From contig JARCOQ010000002.1 of assembly GCA_029207755.1 (NCBI GenBank), forward strand, positions 14,523,156 to 14,587,155: DNA of 64,000 bases, written 5' to 3'. This DNA is from Chamaea fasciata. Taxonomy: Eukaryota > Chordata > Aves > Passeriformes > Sylviidae. Positions 46,601-58,607 of the stretch are shown here, in pieces (within the stretch, counting starts at the first letter, position 1; every line of letters starts with the position of its first letter). The notes below the pieces were generated by a model that was given only the letters and a program-made list of their open reading frames with translations, was not told the DNA's origin and searched no databases. The translations under genes were made by a program, and so were the position numbers.

Positions 46601-49600
46601 GTGAGGTTTGTAGGAGTCCGTTTGGTGTGAAGGGAGCCATAGGTACAAAAATCTGTGGTACGCACAGGCAGCCCTGGCAGGTTGGTCTGCTCACACAAGC
46701 ACCATGTCAACATGATGCAGTTTTTCTATCCTGCAGCAAATAAAATGCATAAATTTGCCCATCACTTAACAGTCTGTCCTCTCAAACCACTGCATAACAT
46801 TTACTCAAGCTTTTAACTTCTATTTGCAGAAAGGGAAGAAAATAAACTCTATATTGTAAAATGGAGCCTAGCTGCCACTTGCACGATATATCTCTTGCAC
46901 TTCTCCTCTGTTTCTCCCCAGTCTGGTGACTTCAAAATTTATAAAGTTTCATATTCCTTGTTTAGTTAAATGAATGCATGTCTGGAAAACTGCACACGAA
47001 AATTGCAGCTTAATTTTGGAATTACTGTTATTTGTACATACTCTTCGATTATTAATTCCTTTATTTTTTTTCTTGCTATCATTTTTGTTTTGCTTCTCTT
47101 TAATATTGTGAATTTTTTTGTTAAATCCTTCTCTTCCTCCTTGAGTTTTTATTTGTTTTAGACTCTATAAAGGCCTCTAATGATGTCATTCAGAATTTTA
47201 AGGCCAAGGTTTTATTGGCTGACATTAGTGAGGAATGCTCTGTGTTTCTCTCTTTAGTCATCAGGTCCGCTCTCTGTATCTCATTGAGAATTTAGAAGTT
47301 TACTTGAGTAAATTGGTACTTGAGTTAGAAAGAAATCTTAATGATTGGATGTCAAAGATGCTACAATGATGTAAGCTGACGTTTGGCGGTTTCTTTTATA
47401 TTTCTCATATTTCATGTTGAAAATTTATTTGAGGCCATTTAAAAAGAAAAACAGCTTCTATTACACATATATGTGTGTGTGTGAAGAGGAGTAAGCAGCT
47501 CTTGATAAATCTGTTCTATTTTAAAGACAGATACGTGTCTAAATGATTATGTTGAGGGGGCTGGGCTTTTTTAAGTTCTAGGGGAAGATTTATGTGAAAT
47601 CTTGATTATTTTTTTTCCTATATTCTTCATTTTTTTAATAAAAATGGTTACTTATGACTTTTTAGGGAAACATTTGTGAAAGAATTATTAGAAGGGATTA
47701 ATAAAGTACAAGTTTTCCTTTCATGATGTAGTTTGTGCTGGTCGGCTTTAATATGTTGGTTGCAAGTTTTTAGCCATGAGTGGAACATAAAAAGGACAAG
47801 TTGAAATGAAACTTGTTATTCCTGTTTTAACAGGGAACAATGGCCAGATCCAGCTATGGCAGTTTTTATTAGAACTTCTCACTGACAAAGATGCTCGAGA
47901 CTGTATTTCTTGGGTTGGTGATGAAGGAGAGTTTAAATTGAATCAACCTGAACTGGTTGCACAGAAATGGGGACAGCGCAAGAACAAGCCCACAATGAAT
48001 TATGAGAAGCTTAGTCGTGCTTTGAGGTAAGAAACTTAAGGAACTCATGGGGTATGATTTTCTTTCATTTGGCTATCTCATTTTTTATTAACATAATGCA
48101 GAACTTGCAGCTGTTTTAGTAAAGGCATAACCAAATCTTCTGAAGCTGGTCCTTGCAATGAAATTCTGCTAGTCTTAGGGGAGAGGTATTTGCTGGGCTT
48201 TTTGCCTTTGTTTTGTGGGGTTTTTTTTCATTTTTAAAGAAGCTAGAATAATAACTTCTTGAAATTGATTTTCTTTTTTCAAGATCATTAATTTGGGTCA
48301 CTTACTTCCAGAAATATACCTCTTTTTTATTTATCTTCAATATTTATGCTTTAGTAGCATGCCAAACAATATTGATTATTGGTGAAAGATACAAAAATAT
48401 GTGAATTATTAACTTATTTTTATGTTCTGCTGTCCATGTTCTTCTTGCCCTTGTTATGGAATAAAGCAGATTACTTCCCTGTAATTGTTAGTGGTTTTCT
48501 GTATATAAGAACCTTTTCCAACTTCAAATATTCATTGTTTCATTTCATTGTTCTTATTGTGTGAATCTTAAATTGAAAATACAATTGATAGCTATATTTC
48601 AAGAGTTGCAATTCCAACATCACAGTGATCTGAAGAAATGGAGTGTTTCAGTGTCTTTGTTTCTTTGGGATTTTGTAGTTTGACATTGATAAAAGGGCCT
48701 TGTACTACTGAGTCACTGTGGGTGGGGTACTTGAGGAGGGGGAAGAATGCAAGTACTTGAATTTTAGACTACTTTTCCCTGATTATTTTAGTCTCTCGGA
48801 TTATTTGAAAATTCATCCACATTATTTGAAATCGTTGAGAGCAAACTTCTGATTTCTTATTCCAATACTGTTAAATATATTTCTCTTGATTTGTTTTCAA
48901 GAAAGATATTTTTTGCCTAATCCTGCAAATTGTTTAGGCAGGTTTAGAAATTCTTTTTGTATGAGTGAAATTGCATTTTGATTGAGGTCTGTGTTTTACT
49001 TACTAGCATTTTCACTTTTGGATACATGTTGTTTGCTTGGTTGTGCTTTTTTGAAGTAAACTCCTCTAGCATTGAATAAAAATATCAACTTCTATTTGAA
49101 AATACGTCTGTAAGAAATGATGGTAAAGTATCATATTCTGACTTTCTTTACCCTTTTAGGGAGGATTTACTTAGCATTTGACAGGCACGAGATACACAGC
49201 TAAACTATACCCTTTTGTTTGTCCTAGAACTTCTTTAGGCACAGTTTTGTGGATATCGTAATTACTTTGTGTTTGACAGATAAGTGGAAAAACGAATGAA
49301 AAATAAATACTTTGAAGGATATTAATTTGAAAGATTGAAAGATGCAACTTCTAAGAGTTCCTGAGCCTCAGATCACTAAAAGCAAGGATGAGCATTGGTA
49401 GATGCTTACTCTCATGGTTTTACTTAGGTGTTATGTTTCAGTCTGTTGGAGTCTATTCCTATTATAGATGGTCTGTCTGGTTTTGTATGGCTGTTCTTGC
49501 ATTATTTGTGTATTAATTAGAATCTTAATTTTTTTAATAGAATCACAGACTCTCTTAGGTTGGAGGGGCCGCAGGAGGTTTCTGGTCAACTTTCCTGCCC

Positions 49601-52600
49601 AAAGCAGGACTGTTCCAATAAAGCTCTTCTCCAGCCTGTATTGTTCCAATGCCATTCCCAGGTTTCCAACCTGTGTATCTGTGAGTCTGTGTACTAAAGG
49701 CATATGTGAAAACCTGATACATAAAAATTACGTAAACCATGTTGATGTTTTTGGGCTTTGTCAACAAGCTTCACAGAAGATGCCAAAGGCAGCTGAAGAA
49801 CTTTGGAATAACGTTCTTATCAGTCGGATATTAAACACCAATTTGCATACATCACTATTAGAAAAATTTTGCATTTATATTTAGTCACAGAATTACAGAA
49901 ATCACATTCCTCAAAGTGGTGTAATTTTGGCAGCTGCATCAATATTAACATGTTTTCTAACAGTTTAATGTCTGAAGGGATATTTAATGCCTCTTTCTAC
50001 TCATGTGATAAACACTGTTGCCAAGCTAAAGTTTAATAAATGATTTTGTGTTTTGTTTACTAATGTATTGAAATCACTATGTTAATTATTGATGAATACA
50101 GGAAATTATGTTGGTATTATTGAGAAATATGATGGCACTTCTGCCCAGCTGTAGGAAAAGCAGGCATATATACACTAGGGCAGAGGGACAGAAAGGGAAG
50201 AGCAGCTTTTTATTGTTATACATATCTTGGTAAATCTTTTAAAAATCCAAGTCTATTTAGTTATTCAGTAGCGAGGTGAGACTTGAAGAAAAATAATTCT
50301 TCTCCTGTATTCTTCTGAAACAAAGTTTCCATATGTCTTGGAATATTCTGGTAACTTTGTAAACTTGCATGGGTATTTAATTTATTTATTTATAGCTTTC
50401 TGTATTTTTGAGTAGGCAAATGCTGTAATCAGAAATGCATTCAACATAATATTGAAAATATCCTCTTCCCACACTGGCTGATTTTAACTTGAGTGTTTCG
50501 AGCATGAGATGTGGGAATCTTGCATGTTTTGGATGTTCATATAAACATGATCTAATTTCTTGTGATCCTCTTCCTTTCTGATCATATCAGTAATGTGGAC
50601 TAAATTGTCCAAAGTATATTCAGTTTTTAAAGGCATTTTCTACAGCATTTTTTGAGACAGGAATGATTATGTAGGATTGTAAAATAAATGTAAAGGCATG
50701 TACAGAGTTAACTAACTTTAAAAAAATGATGACCACTTCCACTTGACATATGTATGGCATGACCACATATTACAAACTTTGTTTTTCTGTGGGTGCTTCA
50801 CATTGCCCCAAGTGAGCAGAGCTCAGTTTCTCTATGTTTCTCTACCCTGTCATATTCAACATCAGAGTCTGCCCAGTGTTGCCACACACTATTCCACACA
50901 CAAGGGGCACACCAGGTTATTACTCATCCTTCCCCAATTCTGCCCAGTACTACAAGACTCTACTTCAAAGCTGAACATAAATTATCATCCCACCCTCATG
51001 GTTATACAGCTCATTCAACCCACTGCAACTAAACCTCCGTAAGAGGCTGAAGGTTTTGGACACCATTCCACAACAGTTCGTTCAGCTGGTGCTGAGATGT
51101 TTTGGAGGACAGGGCTGGCATGAAGAATTGCTGGGTGGAAGCTGTAGTAGCAGCCAAGAATAAGTGTAGAGATGCAGAGAAGAACACAGAGGAATTGAGG
51201 GAGGCAGGTGGTAGTTTGAGGGGTAGAGTGAGGAGAAGGACTGAAAAGGAAGTTTTTCTATAATTGTATGTCAATCAGGAGAAAGCTGAAGGAGAACTTC
51301 AGCAAACAAACCACACTGTCTTTACCCACAGAGCAGTAATAAGCTACTCTGACATTTCCTGTACTCCATGACAGACCTCTGTGGCTTCTTCCATGATCTC
51401 AGTAATCAACAGGTTTACCAACATTATTTTCTACACAGCCTGTCTCTCATTTCTCTTTGGTCCTCCTGCTTAGGTCCTGACCCTTAAAAGTAAGAAATTA
51501 AAAGACTTTTTCTTCCAGAACTTGAGATGTCTGAAGAATTTTCTTGGATTCTTAGTTACTTACCTCTTTTCCACTAGAGCTGGAAATCAGAAGTTCATCT
51601 TTTAATTGACTTAGTTTTTTGCTGGTGAACAAGAATCATCTTTGCTGTATGAACATGTCACAGGATTGAGTTTCAGACAGTCAAGAAATCTGGGTTCATT
51701 TGTTCTACATTTGAGTGATAGTTTTGAGGAAATTTTACTGTGTGAGTTGTGTTGGTTGAGTTTTTATTATTTTCCAGATTTCTCACAAGCTTGTCAAGCT
51801 CATAAAATCCAAGTTACATCCCAGTCACCTAAGTTTCCTTAATGAGAAATGTGACACACATTCTATTAAAGCTTGTAGTGAAAGAACAGCAACAAAACTG
51901 CAAAATTCTAAATTCTGTCTTGTTGGTATGACCTAAACTGTCTCTGGAGGGTGGGAGGGTGGGGGGCGGGGGGGGTTATATAGATGTTGTCTCACTACAT
52001 TTCTGCCCAATCTGATAATTCTTTTGTCACACAATATAAATGATGGTTATTGTTAGAGAACTCACTTTTAGTTGTAAATTAAGGCAAAGATGTCGCTTTG
52101 ACAGCATATGAATTATAAAAAACAACCAAACAGACAAAAAAAAATCAAAAACAAACAAAAAACTCACCTGACAAAACCCCACAAATCCAACCCATGCCTT
52201 TATAGTTTTATTTCCATCTTTGAAGACAGTATAGAGAGAATAGCTGCCCTCATATCATAGAAACTGCTTGGTAATTTTCAACCTGTTTCTAGCCTTAATT
52301 TTTTTCTTAAGAAAAGCAAAGCAAAGGACAATAATAAGGGGAAAGACAATATTTTTTTTATTAAAGCAAAGCACTGTATATTAGACATCTTCCCTGCCAA
52401 GCTGTTTTTAAACTGCTCTAAGACTTATTCCTGATCTGGTGCTTCCAGTGATCTGCAAAATGATTACTGCATTTTGTTTCTCCTTTATATACCAAGGTAC
52501 AGAGACAATTTTCAACACTTTCCTTATCTCATATAAGAAAATGCTTAAATAATATCCTGATATATGAAATTATGAGAATCTCAATGAGAAAAAGAGTAAT

Positions 52601-52919
52601 ATTTTAGCCTCTAGTGATCTTAAGTAAGTAATAGATGAATATGAAAATTACAAATGCTAAAATTCTCTGTTGCTGATTTCTCTTTTGCAGGTATTACTAT
52701 GATGGAGACATGATCTGCAAGGTGCAAGGCAAGAGGTTTGTGTACAAATTTGTGTGTGACCTGAAGACTCTGATTGGGTACAGTGCAGCAGAGCTGAACC
52801 GCTTGGTCACAGAGTGTGAGCAGAAGAAACTGGCCAAGATGCAGCTCCATGGCATTGCACAGCCTGTTACAGCAGTGACACTGGCTACAGCATCCCTGCA
52901 AGCAGAGAAAGATAATTAA
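32895..52919 (+). CDS. GABPA: GA-binding protein alpha chain (ETS transcription factor)
   Basis: GABPA is the DNA-binding half of GABP/NRF-2. It pairs with GABPB and activates nuclear genes for mitochondrial and ribosomal proteins through GGAA motifs. Nine coding exons join in frame: 32895-32971, 35247-35391, 36239-36323, 39956-40201, 44361-44555, 45277-45333, 46366-46506, 47834-48026 and 52691-52919. They give 455 residues against 454 in human. Domains: acidic N-terminus [19 protein letters not shown] domain (about 35-120), Pointed/SAM domain (about 168-252), linker with [14 protein letters not shown], and ETS domain (about 318-400) with [28 protein letters not shown] and [11 protein letters not shown]. 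The C-terminal GABPB-contact region ends AEKDN. All splice sites are GT-AG. It diverges from ATP5PF through a shared promoter. Confidence 0.96.
32972..35246 (+). other. GABPA: GABPA intron with repeat copy B
   Basis: GT-AG ends (gtatgt to tttaag). It contains the dispersed repeat at about 33502-34230 and otherwise shows no recognised element. Confidence 0.6.
33502..34230. repeat. interspersed repeat copy B (probable LTR family)
   Basis: It begins TGTTGCGATCCGGTC, has a long purine-rich stretch at about 33670-33740 (AAGAGGTGGGGGGCAGG), and then shares a series of ordered blocks with 2461-3060, such as CTCCATCTGGTGGTGA, GTTGCATC and GATGTGGCCTTCC. The beginning TGTTGCG and length suit an LTR. 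The 3' end is approximate. Confidence 0.55.
35247..35391 (+). CDS. GABPA: GABPA coding exon 2: start of OST domain
   Basis: 145 bases encoding [18 protein letters not shown] to [14 protein letters not shown]. This is the first half of the ubiquitin-like OST domain, which is unique to GABPA and can recruit CBP/p300. Confidence 0.95.
36239..36323 (+). CDS. GABPA: GABPA coding exon 3: end of OST domain
   Basis: 85 bases encoding [18 protein letters not shown] to VQVISRQ, ending in phase 1. The acceptor is ttttatcaag and the donor gtaagc. Confidence 0.95.
36324..39955 (+). other. GABPA: GABPA intron containing the long polypyrimidine tract
   Basis: The intron has GT-AG ends and about 3.6 kb. 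Apart from the tract at 37595-37998 I recognise no repeats. Confidence 0.6.
37595..37998 (+). repeat. polypyrimidine microsatellite of about 400 bases
   Basis: Three zones follow each other: (CT)n at about 37595-37630, a hexamer (TTTCTC)n of about 25 units to 37790, and (CCCTCT)n with CCCTCCCTCT variants to about 37998. The plus strand has almost no purine through the tract. It encodes long spurious Glu/Lys/Arg or Leu/Phe/Ser frames in both directions. Confidence 0.95.
39956..40201 (+). CDS. GABPA: GABPA coding exon 4: linker to Pointed domain
   Basis: 246 bases encoding [19 protein letters not shown], then [17 protein letters not shown] and [10 protein letters not shown]. It leads into the Pointed domain. 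The acceptor is catgcttag and the donor gtaata. Confidence 0.95.
40322..40425 (+). repeat. short tandem duplication at the edge of an LTR
   Basis: The block TATCTTCTTTTCTTCCTGTT, continuing AGAGC(C/T)(A/G)GGATTAAAGT, occurs twice about 56 bases apart. The second copy opens the LTR. Confidence 0.7.
40398..40965. repeat. LTR of an ERVK-like family
   Basis: It starts TGTTAGAGCTGGGATTAAAG and includes GTTCAGACTCAGTTGTTTATT and a purine-rich GTGAAGAAGAAGG stretch. I recall this family as an abundant passerine LTR. Its right end is approximate because it merges with a CR1 fragment at about 40974. Confidence 0.55.
40974..41190 (-). repeat. CR1 LINE 3' fragment
   Basis: ATCATGGAATGGTTTGGGTT, GGACCTTAAAGACCATC, CCCCTGCCATTGGCAGGGAC and CACTGTGCCAGGGCCTC are reverse-oriented CR1 3' sequence, very typical of birds. 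Confidence 0.93.
41191..44360 (+). other. GABPA: remainder of the GABPA intron before the Pointed exon
   Basis: AT-rich unique-looking DNA with no recognised gene or repeat. It ends in the acceptor tcttttccag. Confidence 0.55.
44361..44555 (+). CDS. GABPA: GABPA coding exon 5: Pointed (SAM) domain
   Basis: 195 bases encoding [20 protein letters not shown], then [20 protein letters not shown]. This is the Pointed domain, a protein interaction module of ETS factors. It leaves in phase 1 with donor gtatgg. Confidence 0.95.
44556..45276 (+). other. GABPA: GABPA intron after the Pointed exon
   Basis: GT-AG ends, no recognised element. Confidence 0.6.
45277..45333 (+). CDS. GABPA: GABPA coding exon 6: short linker
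   Basis: 57 bases encoding [18 protein letters not shown]. The acceptor is aatttgtag and the donor gtaagt. The stretch is one residue longer than in human and differs most from mammals in the whole protein. Confidence 0.93.
45334..46365 (+). other. GABPA: GABPA intron before linker exon 7
   Basis: GT-AG ends, no recognised element. Confidence 0.6.
46366..46506 (+). CDS. GABPA: GABPA coding exon 7: linker before the ETS domain
   Basis: 141 bases encoding [20 protein letters not shown] to [11 protein letters not shown]. The basic AAKVQRAPR stretch and serine-rich end precede the ETS domain. Confidence 0.95.
46507..47833 (+). other. GABPA: GABPA intron before the first ETS exon
   Basis: GT-AG ends. 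It holds a short (TG)n near 47470-47485. Nothing else was recognised. Confidence 0.6.
47834..48026 (+). CDS. GABPA: GABPA coding exon 8: first part of ETS domain
   Basis: 193 bases encoding [30 protein letters not shown] and [13 protein letters not shown]. It includes the first of the recognition-helix arginines, with the second (split codon) at the exon border, a position where ETS genes commonly have an intron. Confidence 0.96.
48027..52690 (+). other. GABPA: last GABPA intron
   Basis: Includes a CR1 fragment at about 49537-49690 and a G-rich run at about 51950-51977 (GTGGGAGGGTGGGGGGCGGG). No gene was recognised. Confidence 0.6.
49537..49690 (-). repeat. CR1 LINE 3' fragment
   Basis: AATAGAATCACAGACTCTCT, TAGGTTGGAGGGGCC and the CCAAAGCAGGACTGTTCC block are the reverse of a CR1 end. 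Confidence 0.75.
52691..52919 (+). CDS. GABPA: GABPA last coding exon: ETS recognition helix end and C-terminus
   Basis: 229 bases, beginning inside the second Arg of the recognition helix ([17 protein letters not shown]), then the helices that bind GABPB ([18 protein letters not shown]) and the end ASLQAEKDN with TAA at 52917-52919. Confidence 0.96.
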
Positions 52920-55900
52920 GCAATGGGACCTGTAAGTGGGAACCTGAGACCTTTCCTCTATAATCAGAGCAGTTGGTGCTCTTACTTTTATCAGAATTGG
53001 AAACTTATTTTGTTTCTTGACCATACAATATAGAGCATGAATTTCTATAAAGAACTCAGACTCACATAAATTTGGATCTTTTAACAGCATATATTTTAAT
53101 GTAAGTTAAGGGATCACCCCAACTTCTGCAGCTAGTGAGAGGTGGAGCCACTCAGCGCTGTGACCACAGCTGTGCAAAGTAATTTCTGCAACAGTTTTAA
53201 ACAAAACTGAAGTCCCTGTAGTCCCCAGGCTGATCAGTTGTGTGAATACAGCCTTTTCCAGTCTTTTGTTCTCTGCTGAACTACCAAATGTCATTTCATG
53301 CTTTCAAAGTTTACAGTATATTCATTATTCTGTTAATCAAGTGGAGCTGAAAGACATGTTAAATGTTACAGAGCATCAAGTTCTTAAAATAGCTTCTGTG
53401 TTTAAAAAAGCAAAAGAAATTTAAGACTGGACTTAACTGGAGATCAGTGCTAAAGAAGGAGATCCAGGTTTAAATATGGCTTAGGTGAAAAGCCAAATAT
53501 GAGTATTTCATTGTAATATACACATAATATACATATACGAGGGCAAATACCTGTTTTGAAATACGTACTTGATGTTAGCCATTTTGCAGAAAGCAAAGGT
53601 GAACTTCTTCCCTCACTGCCATCCCCCATCAGGTAATTCAAAAACTTGAGAAAACGGCCCAAAGAGTGGATTGTTTTGGTGGGGAGTATTAATGCTGTGT
53701 TCTGCAAGGTGCTTATATCTTCATGGTAGTCAACCTTAGTGTCCGAAGACTTAAGTTAATCACAGTCAGTAGTCCCAAGTTAGGAACAGAAAGGAAATTG
53801 AAAATAGTTTTACAGAGAACTGAAGTTTAATTTCCCAATCATTGTACAGTCTAAAATATATTAACTACAAAGAGGTACTTTTTACTGAAAATTAAATTCT
53901 CTTTGAATTTCAAGTGATATTTTTGAAGCTTCTTAGGCTAAATGCATGCTCCAGAGCTGGGTGCAATTTGAAGTCTGAATGATGAGTCAAAAATAGTTGG
54001 GATGTATCCTGAATTCTGAGCTAGTCAGTGCTTCTTGCAAACTTGGACATGCAGTAAAAAGTAGGCTTCAGCTTTTGATTTTCTGTACTGGTGCCTGTTA
54101 GACTCCTTCTTTTGATGTCTGAGAATGGTGTGATTTGGGGATTGCTTTTGCCTCTTCATGTTAATAAACAGCATAATTACTATGTCACCACTGATGTTCA
54201 ACTTTTTATAAATTAAAATCCCTCTGGTAACATTTAACAATTACCAGGGAAGACCTTTAATTCTGTTAGGGATCGACTTACTCTTAAACTTTAAATCCAA
54301 AGTTCTTGAACAGTGAGGTTCTGAACATAAAGTGTTTTTATGCTGGCAGTGAGGGCACTGGGCTGCTGCACTTGACTGGAGCAGGAATGTTTACACTTGC
54401 AGGCAAAAGGCAGAGAATACAAAGACTTTTGTGTATCCTAAAGATGTTTTGTGCTTTTTGTAGGTGGATGCTCATCCACAGATAGTTTTTGCTTGACTAG
54501 AAGTCTTGAAATAGTTCTAACTTGTGTTTTTTCATCATTGACATGATTATAAAAACAAAGGTTTTTGCTGGATTCTTTTGGTAACTCTTACTGTTGTTTT
54601 CATCCTTGAGTTCTTGCAGCACTCCATCTGCTGAGCATGCTGAAATAATTTTTCTTTTAAAAAAAATTGTTAATCCTGAGCAGAAAATGTAAATATATCT
54701 GTCACGAAAGGTCAACATCACTCCTTTTCTTGCTGTTAGAGTTGATGTCACTGATTGACAAGTGTTGGAGGTGGCTTGTGCAGGAGATGCAGGTTTGCTT
54801 ACCAAGAATTATGTGAAGCTGGTATTTGAGAGCAGCAGGTCTGCATGGAACAACATTCCGTGACTAAACCCAAGTCCAGTACAAGTCACTAGTTCCAGTT
54901 AGCAGAGTTCCTGAGATGCCTTTTTAGTTAAAATACAGGATAAAAAGAAAAGAAGGCTAAAATACCAGCTTTCTAGATGAAATCGGACTGTGGGTAAACA
55001 CACACCAAAATGAAAAAGTAGTATCAATATTTCATCCCCCTGCTTTTTCTTGTTACTTAAGTCCCATGGGAGAAACTTCTGCTCCCACCATTTGTGATTA
55101 CATCCTGTTGTTGCTTTTCAGCCTTGCAGTAGGAGTAATGGTCCTTGGGGTTCTTTGTTGTGATTCCATCTGCTTTTCTACCATGCTCTAATTAGTAAAG
55201 AAAGAACCTTTGAAGCAGTATAAAGTTATTATCATGCTCTCTGTAGTTGAGGGAGAAATCTGTGACTAACTTGATGTCTTCAGTGAAACAAAAGATGTAG
55301 AATATATTATCAAGGGATTTTTTGTTGCTGCCAGAAGGAAAATGGAATATTCCCAATTTTTGTAAAACAGAAGGGTTTTGCATACTTTTTACTCTTTATC
55401 CAAAGACTCTTATAATCTGCTAATAATTCTGTATTTCTTTTGTGTTTTGCTTTCTTTTGTAATTTTACATGAAACAATTATTTTCTATTTTTACTCAGAT
55501 AAAGTATTTGTGCTTAAAATGTCAATATAGTAAAATAAAAATGCTACACAGCTAATTTGCCTTCCTAATTTTTCAGACATTTTTAATGTCTTTCAGGAAC
55601 AAGCAGTTAAAAGATGAATACCTGCCCTTTATTCTTTTTTCTCCTAAAGTCAGAAGTTCAGTACAGAAAGAAGGCAAACTCAGCTTATGTTCTGAAGGTG
55701 CATCTTCTTTGACTCAATATTTGGCTATGTGTTTCTACTTTTAAACTGTAACTCAGTGTCCTTTGTTTCTGTAGCAGCTTTCTTCAACATTTTAATTGTA
55801 AATCTCAGAATTCTGCTTAGATTAAACAAATGATGAAAACTCAGTAGTAGGACAGAATGGAACTGTGAAATGATTCAGTTTAAGCTTTTATCAGTGTTTA

Positions 55901-57275
55901 AATCAGAAAGGCTCATGTTTCCCTGTAAACTTTGGACTTTTTCATTCCTGCAGGAAGCCCCATTTACTTCATGTGGCTCTGCTAATAAAACTGCTAGTAC
56001 TTGCCATGTTAAAAACAAGATAAAATTCTGATTGTACTGCTCTTTATTTCTACTGAGACACAATTTAAAAATACTCTTATTATACTTCTGAAGTCTTCCA
56101 TTTGGACTGCCAAATTCAAGACTGAAATATTTTGTCATCTTTAAACCTGCCATATCACTTGATTTCAAAATGTTTGTTTAGCTTAGCAGCAACAACATGT
56201 AATGGACTGAAAATACTGGTTTTCAGACATTTCAGTAACTTGTTGGACTTGATGATCTTAGAAGTCTTTTCCAAACTAAATGAATCTATGATTTTAAAGT
56301 TCACTTACAAGTGCTCCAATATCATATTAATGGAGGACCTATTATTTGGGTTTAAAGCTATTAGTATGTTTATCCAGCGTGAGTTTCTTTTTGGATTCCT
56401 ATCATACAGAAATTGTTATTGAAACCATGTAGGGAGTTACTAGAAGCTTGCAATGCCTTTTTTAATCAAAATAAGCTGACGTGGAACTCTACTGCGTGAT
56501 CAAGAAGCTGTTATATGGTCCATTAACAGGTTTGTGGGGAATACATCTACTGACTGGACTGGGGTGTCCTGTGCTTCAAGATCATATATATTCTTAAAAG
56601 GTGTGGATTTAATATTGTTACATTAGGGCTGTTAAAATATATTTGGGTTGATAATGTTTAATTTTTTTCCTTTGGAAAAGTGATTCTTAATAGGAATTAT
56701 GATGAACAAGAAATTAATTAAAGGCAAGGAATTAATGATTGACTGGTTTTGAGGGTTGTAACATGGAACCCTGTGCATTAGTTACATTATGATTCCATTA
56801 CATTTTGCCTCATTATTTCATGATTGGAGCCCATGGACTCTAAATCATGCATCAAACTGAAATTTTACCATCTTATAATTTTAGAGTATCGACATCTTGC
56901 CCATTAATAACTTGAAACGAAGGTTTAAAGATGCTGAGGAGGGAGAAACAAATATTGAGGGTCTGAATTTAATTAAAATTGCCTTTTACTTGTGAAACTG
57001 GGCTTCTGAAAACCAAAATGAAATTGTTCTAGTGGCAGTTGTATCAGAAGATGGGTCTGGAAGCCACAGAACAGTTCTTATTTACTTTGAAAAGACAGAG
57101 GAATCAATTATTGTGTTTGCGGTTTGTGGCACACAATGTCCATATAACTTCTTTTTCTAGGTGGTGTTACTGTAACCAGCTGTGATGGGAAAGACAGAAT
57201 CCGAAGAAGTAATTGATCGTAGTTTTAAGCAACTTACTTGTGCAGCTACTTAATAAAAATGAAGTCAGTTTAAAA
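52920..57275 (+). other. GABPA: GABPA 3' UTR and possible polyadenylation sites
   Basis: AATAAA occurs at 54163-54168, 55534-55539 and 57252-57257 in gene sense. Human GABPA has a long 3' UTR, so the distal sites are plausible. There are no convincing open frames. Which signal is used cannot be told here. A CR1 end is embedded at about 56235-56298. Confidence 0.5.
56235..56298 (+). repeat. short CR1 3' end
   Basis: GTTGGACTTGATGATCTTAG, AAGTCTTTTCCAA and AATCTATGATT form the last 60 bases of a CR1. Confidence 0.75.
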
Positions 57276-58607
57276 GAGAAGATGAAGAAATAATTGGAAT
57301 TCTCATGTGAATAGTTGTTATCAGAAAAATCTAAAACTTCCTACAGAACATTAGTTTTTCATAGTCCAGCAGTTCTTGACTTATAAAGCAACTGCTGGAC
57401 ATAAAATATTTTTAGAAATCAGTTTATAGTAATTTTCATGTTGCAAGAGTTGAAATAGTTGTTCAGAAAAAAACAGAGAAAATGGTTTTAGCACAACTTT
57501 GGGGAGTGTGAAAACTTGTGGAAATGTTTCATTTTGTCTATTGAATTGTGTCAAGTATTTGTTACTAATGATCTAAATCAGCTCACATAATAAAAAACTC
57601 ACACACTCCATCCATAATAGGTCTGAAATCTTAAGACACTTCTTTTGTCTTACCTCTTCAACCTTATTTTTAACCTAGTGTATGAAATTAGCATTTAGAA
57701 AACATATTTCTAGTCCTATGAGTCCTACCTCTCAGAATTCACTAATCAAGGTAGAATACTCCTTTCTCAGTAGACAAAAAGCAAATTATATGACTTATAT
57801 ATGAGTAAAATCAATTACTGATTATAATGGAAGCAAACATGGATGGCACTAAAAAACTTGTTCCTTAGAAGATTTATTGTTTATTTGAAATTTCTCCCTG
57901 TTAGGGAAATGTCATTTAGGATTAAATAATGTGAGTTAACTGCTTCCCTCTTCATCCTGGTAAGCTTTGCTTTTTCAATATTCTCATTTTCAAGGACTGT
58001 ACAGGAGCTGCTTCATGGGAACTGGTTTGCATAAATCTTTAGCTGCAGAAGGCAATGAGAAACCAGGGTGTTTTATACAAATCTCGTCAGGGTGAAAGCT
58101 GGAAACCATGCATGGAAAAAATGAGTCTGGAAAAGTGAGAATGCAAGAGATGAGATTTAATGAGATTAACTAGACATTAGACACCTGCAAGGTGCAGTTC
58201 TTTAAACTTCAGGGTTAGGATAGAAAAGATATTAATTCTTTTCCTCCGTGAAAGCAATGCTTTATTCCACAAAATCATGGCTGTGTTATTCCCACATCCT
58301 ATGGCATGTTGGGATTCAGAGAGAGTGCCCCGAGTCGAAATCAGTAGTACCCACTTGGATGTCCCCAGTGAGAGGATGTAAGGGACACTCAGGATGCAAA
58401 ACTCATTGTGAAACTCGAGTTGTTCCTGGCCCTTGTTCTGTGAAAAGAGATGAGGGGGGCAGAACCAAGGGGAAGCAGTTTGGTGAACAACCATAAATTA
58501 GTAAGATGACATGAACTGTCCTGAAAAAGGAACTAGGAGCTGTAACAGGAGCTTGAACTTGTCCTCAGGCTTAATTCGCCAAGCCTAAAGTGAGATTTGT
58601 ACAAATG
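57276..58607. other. intergenic DNA after GABPA
   Basis: No gene or repeat recognised. In mammals the next gene is APP on the opposite strand, but no APP exon was found. Confidence 0.5.
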
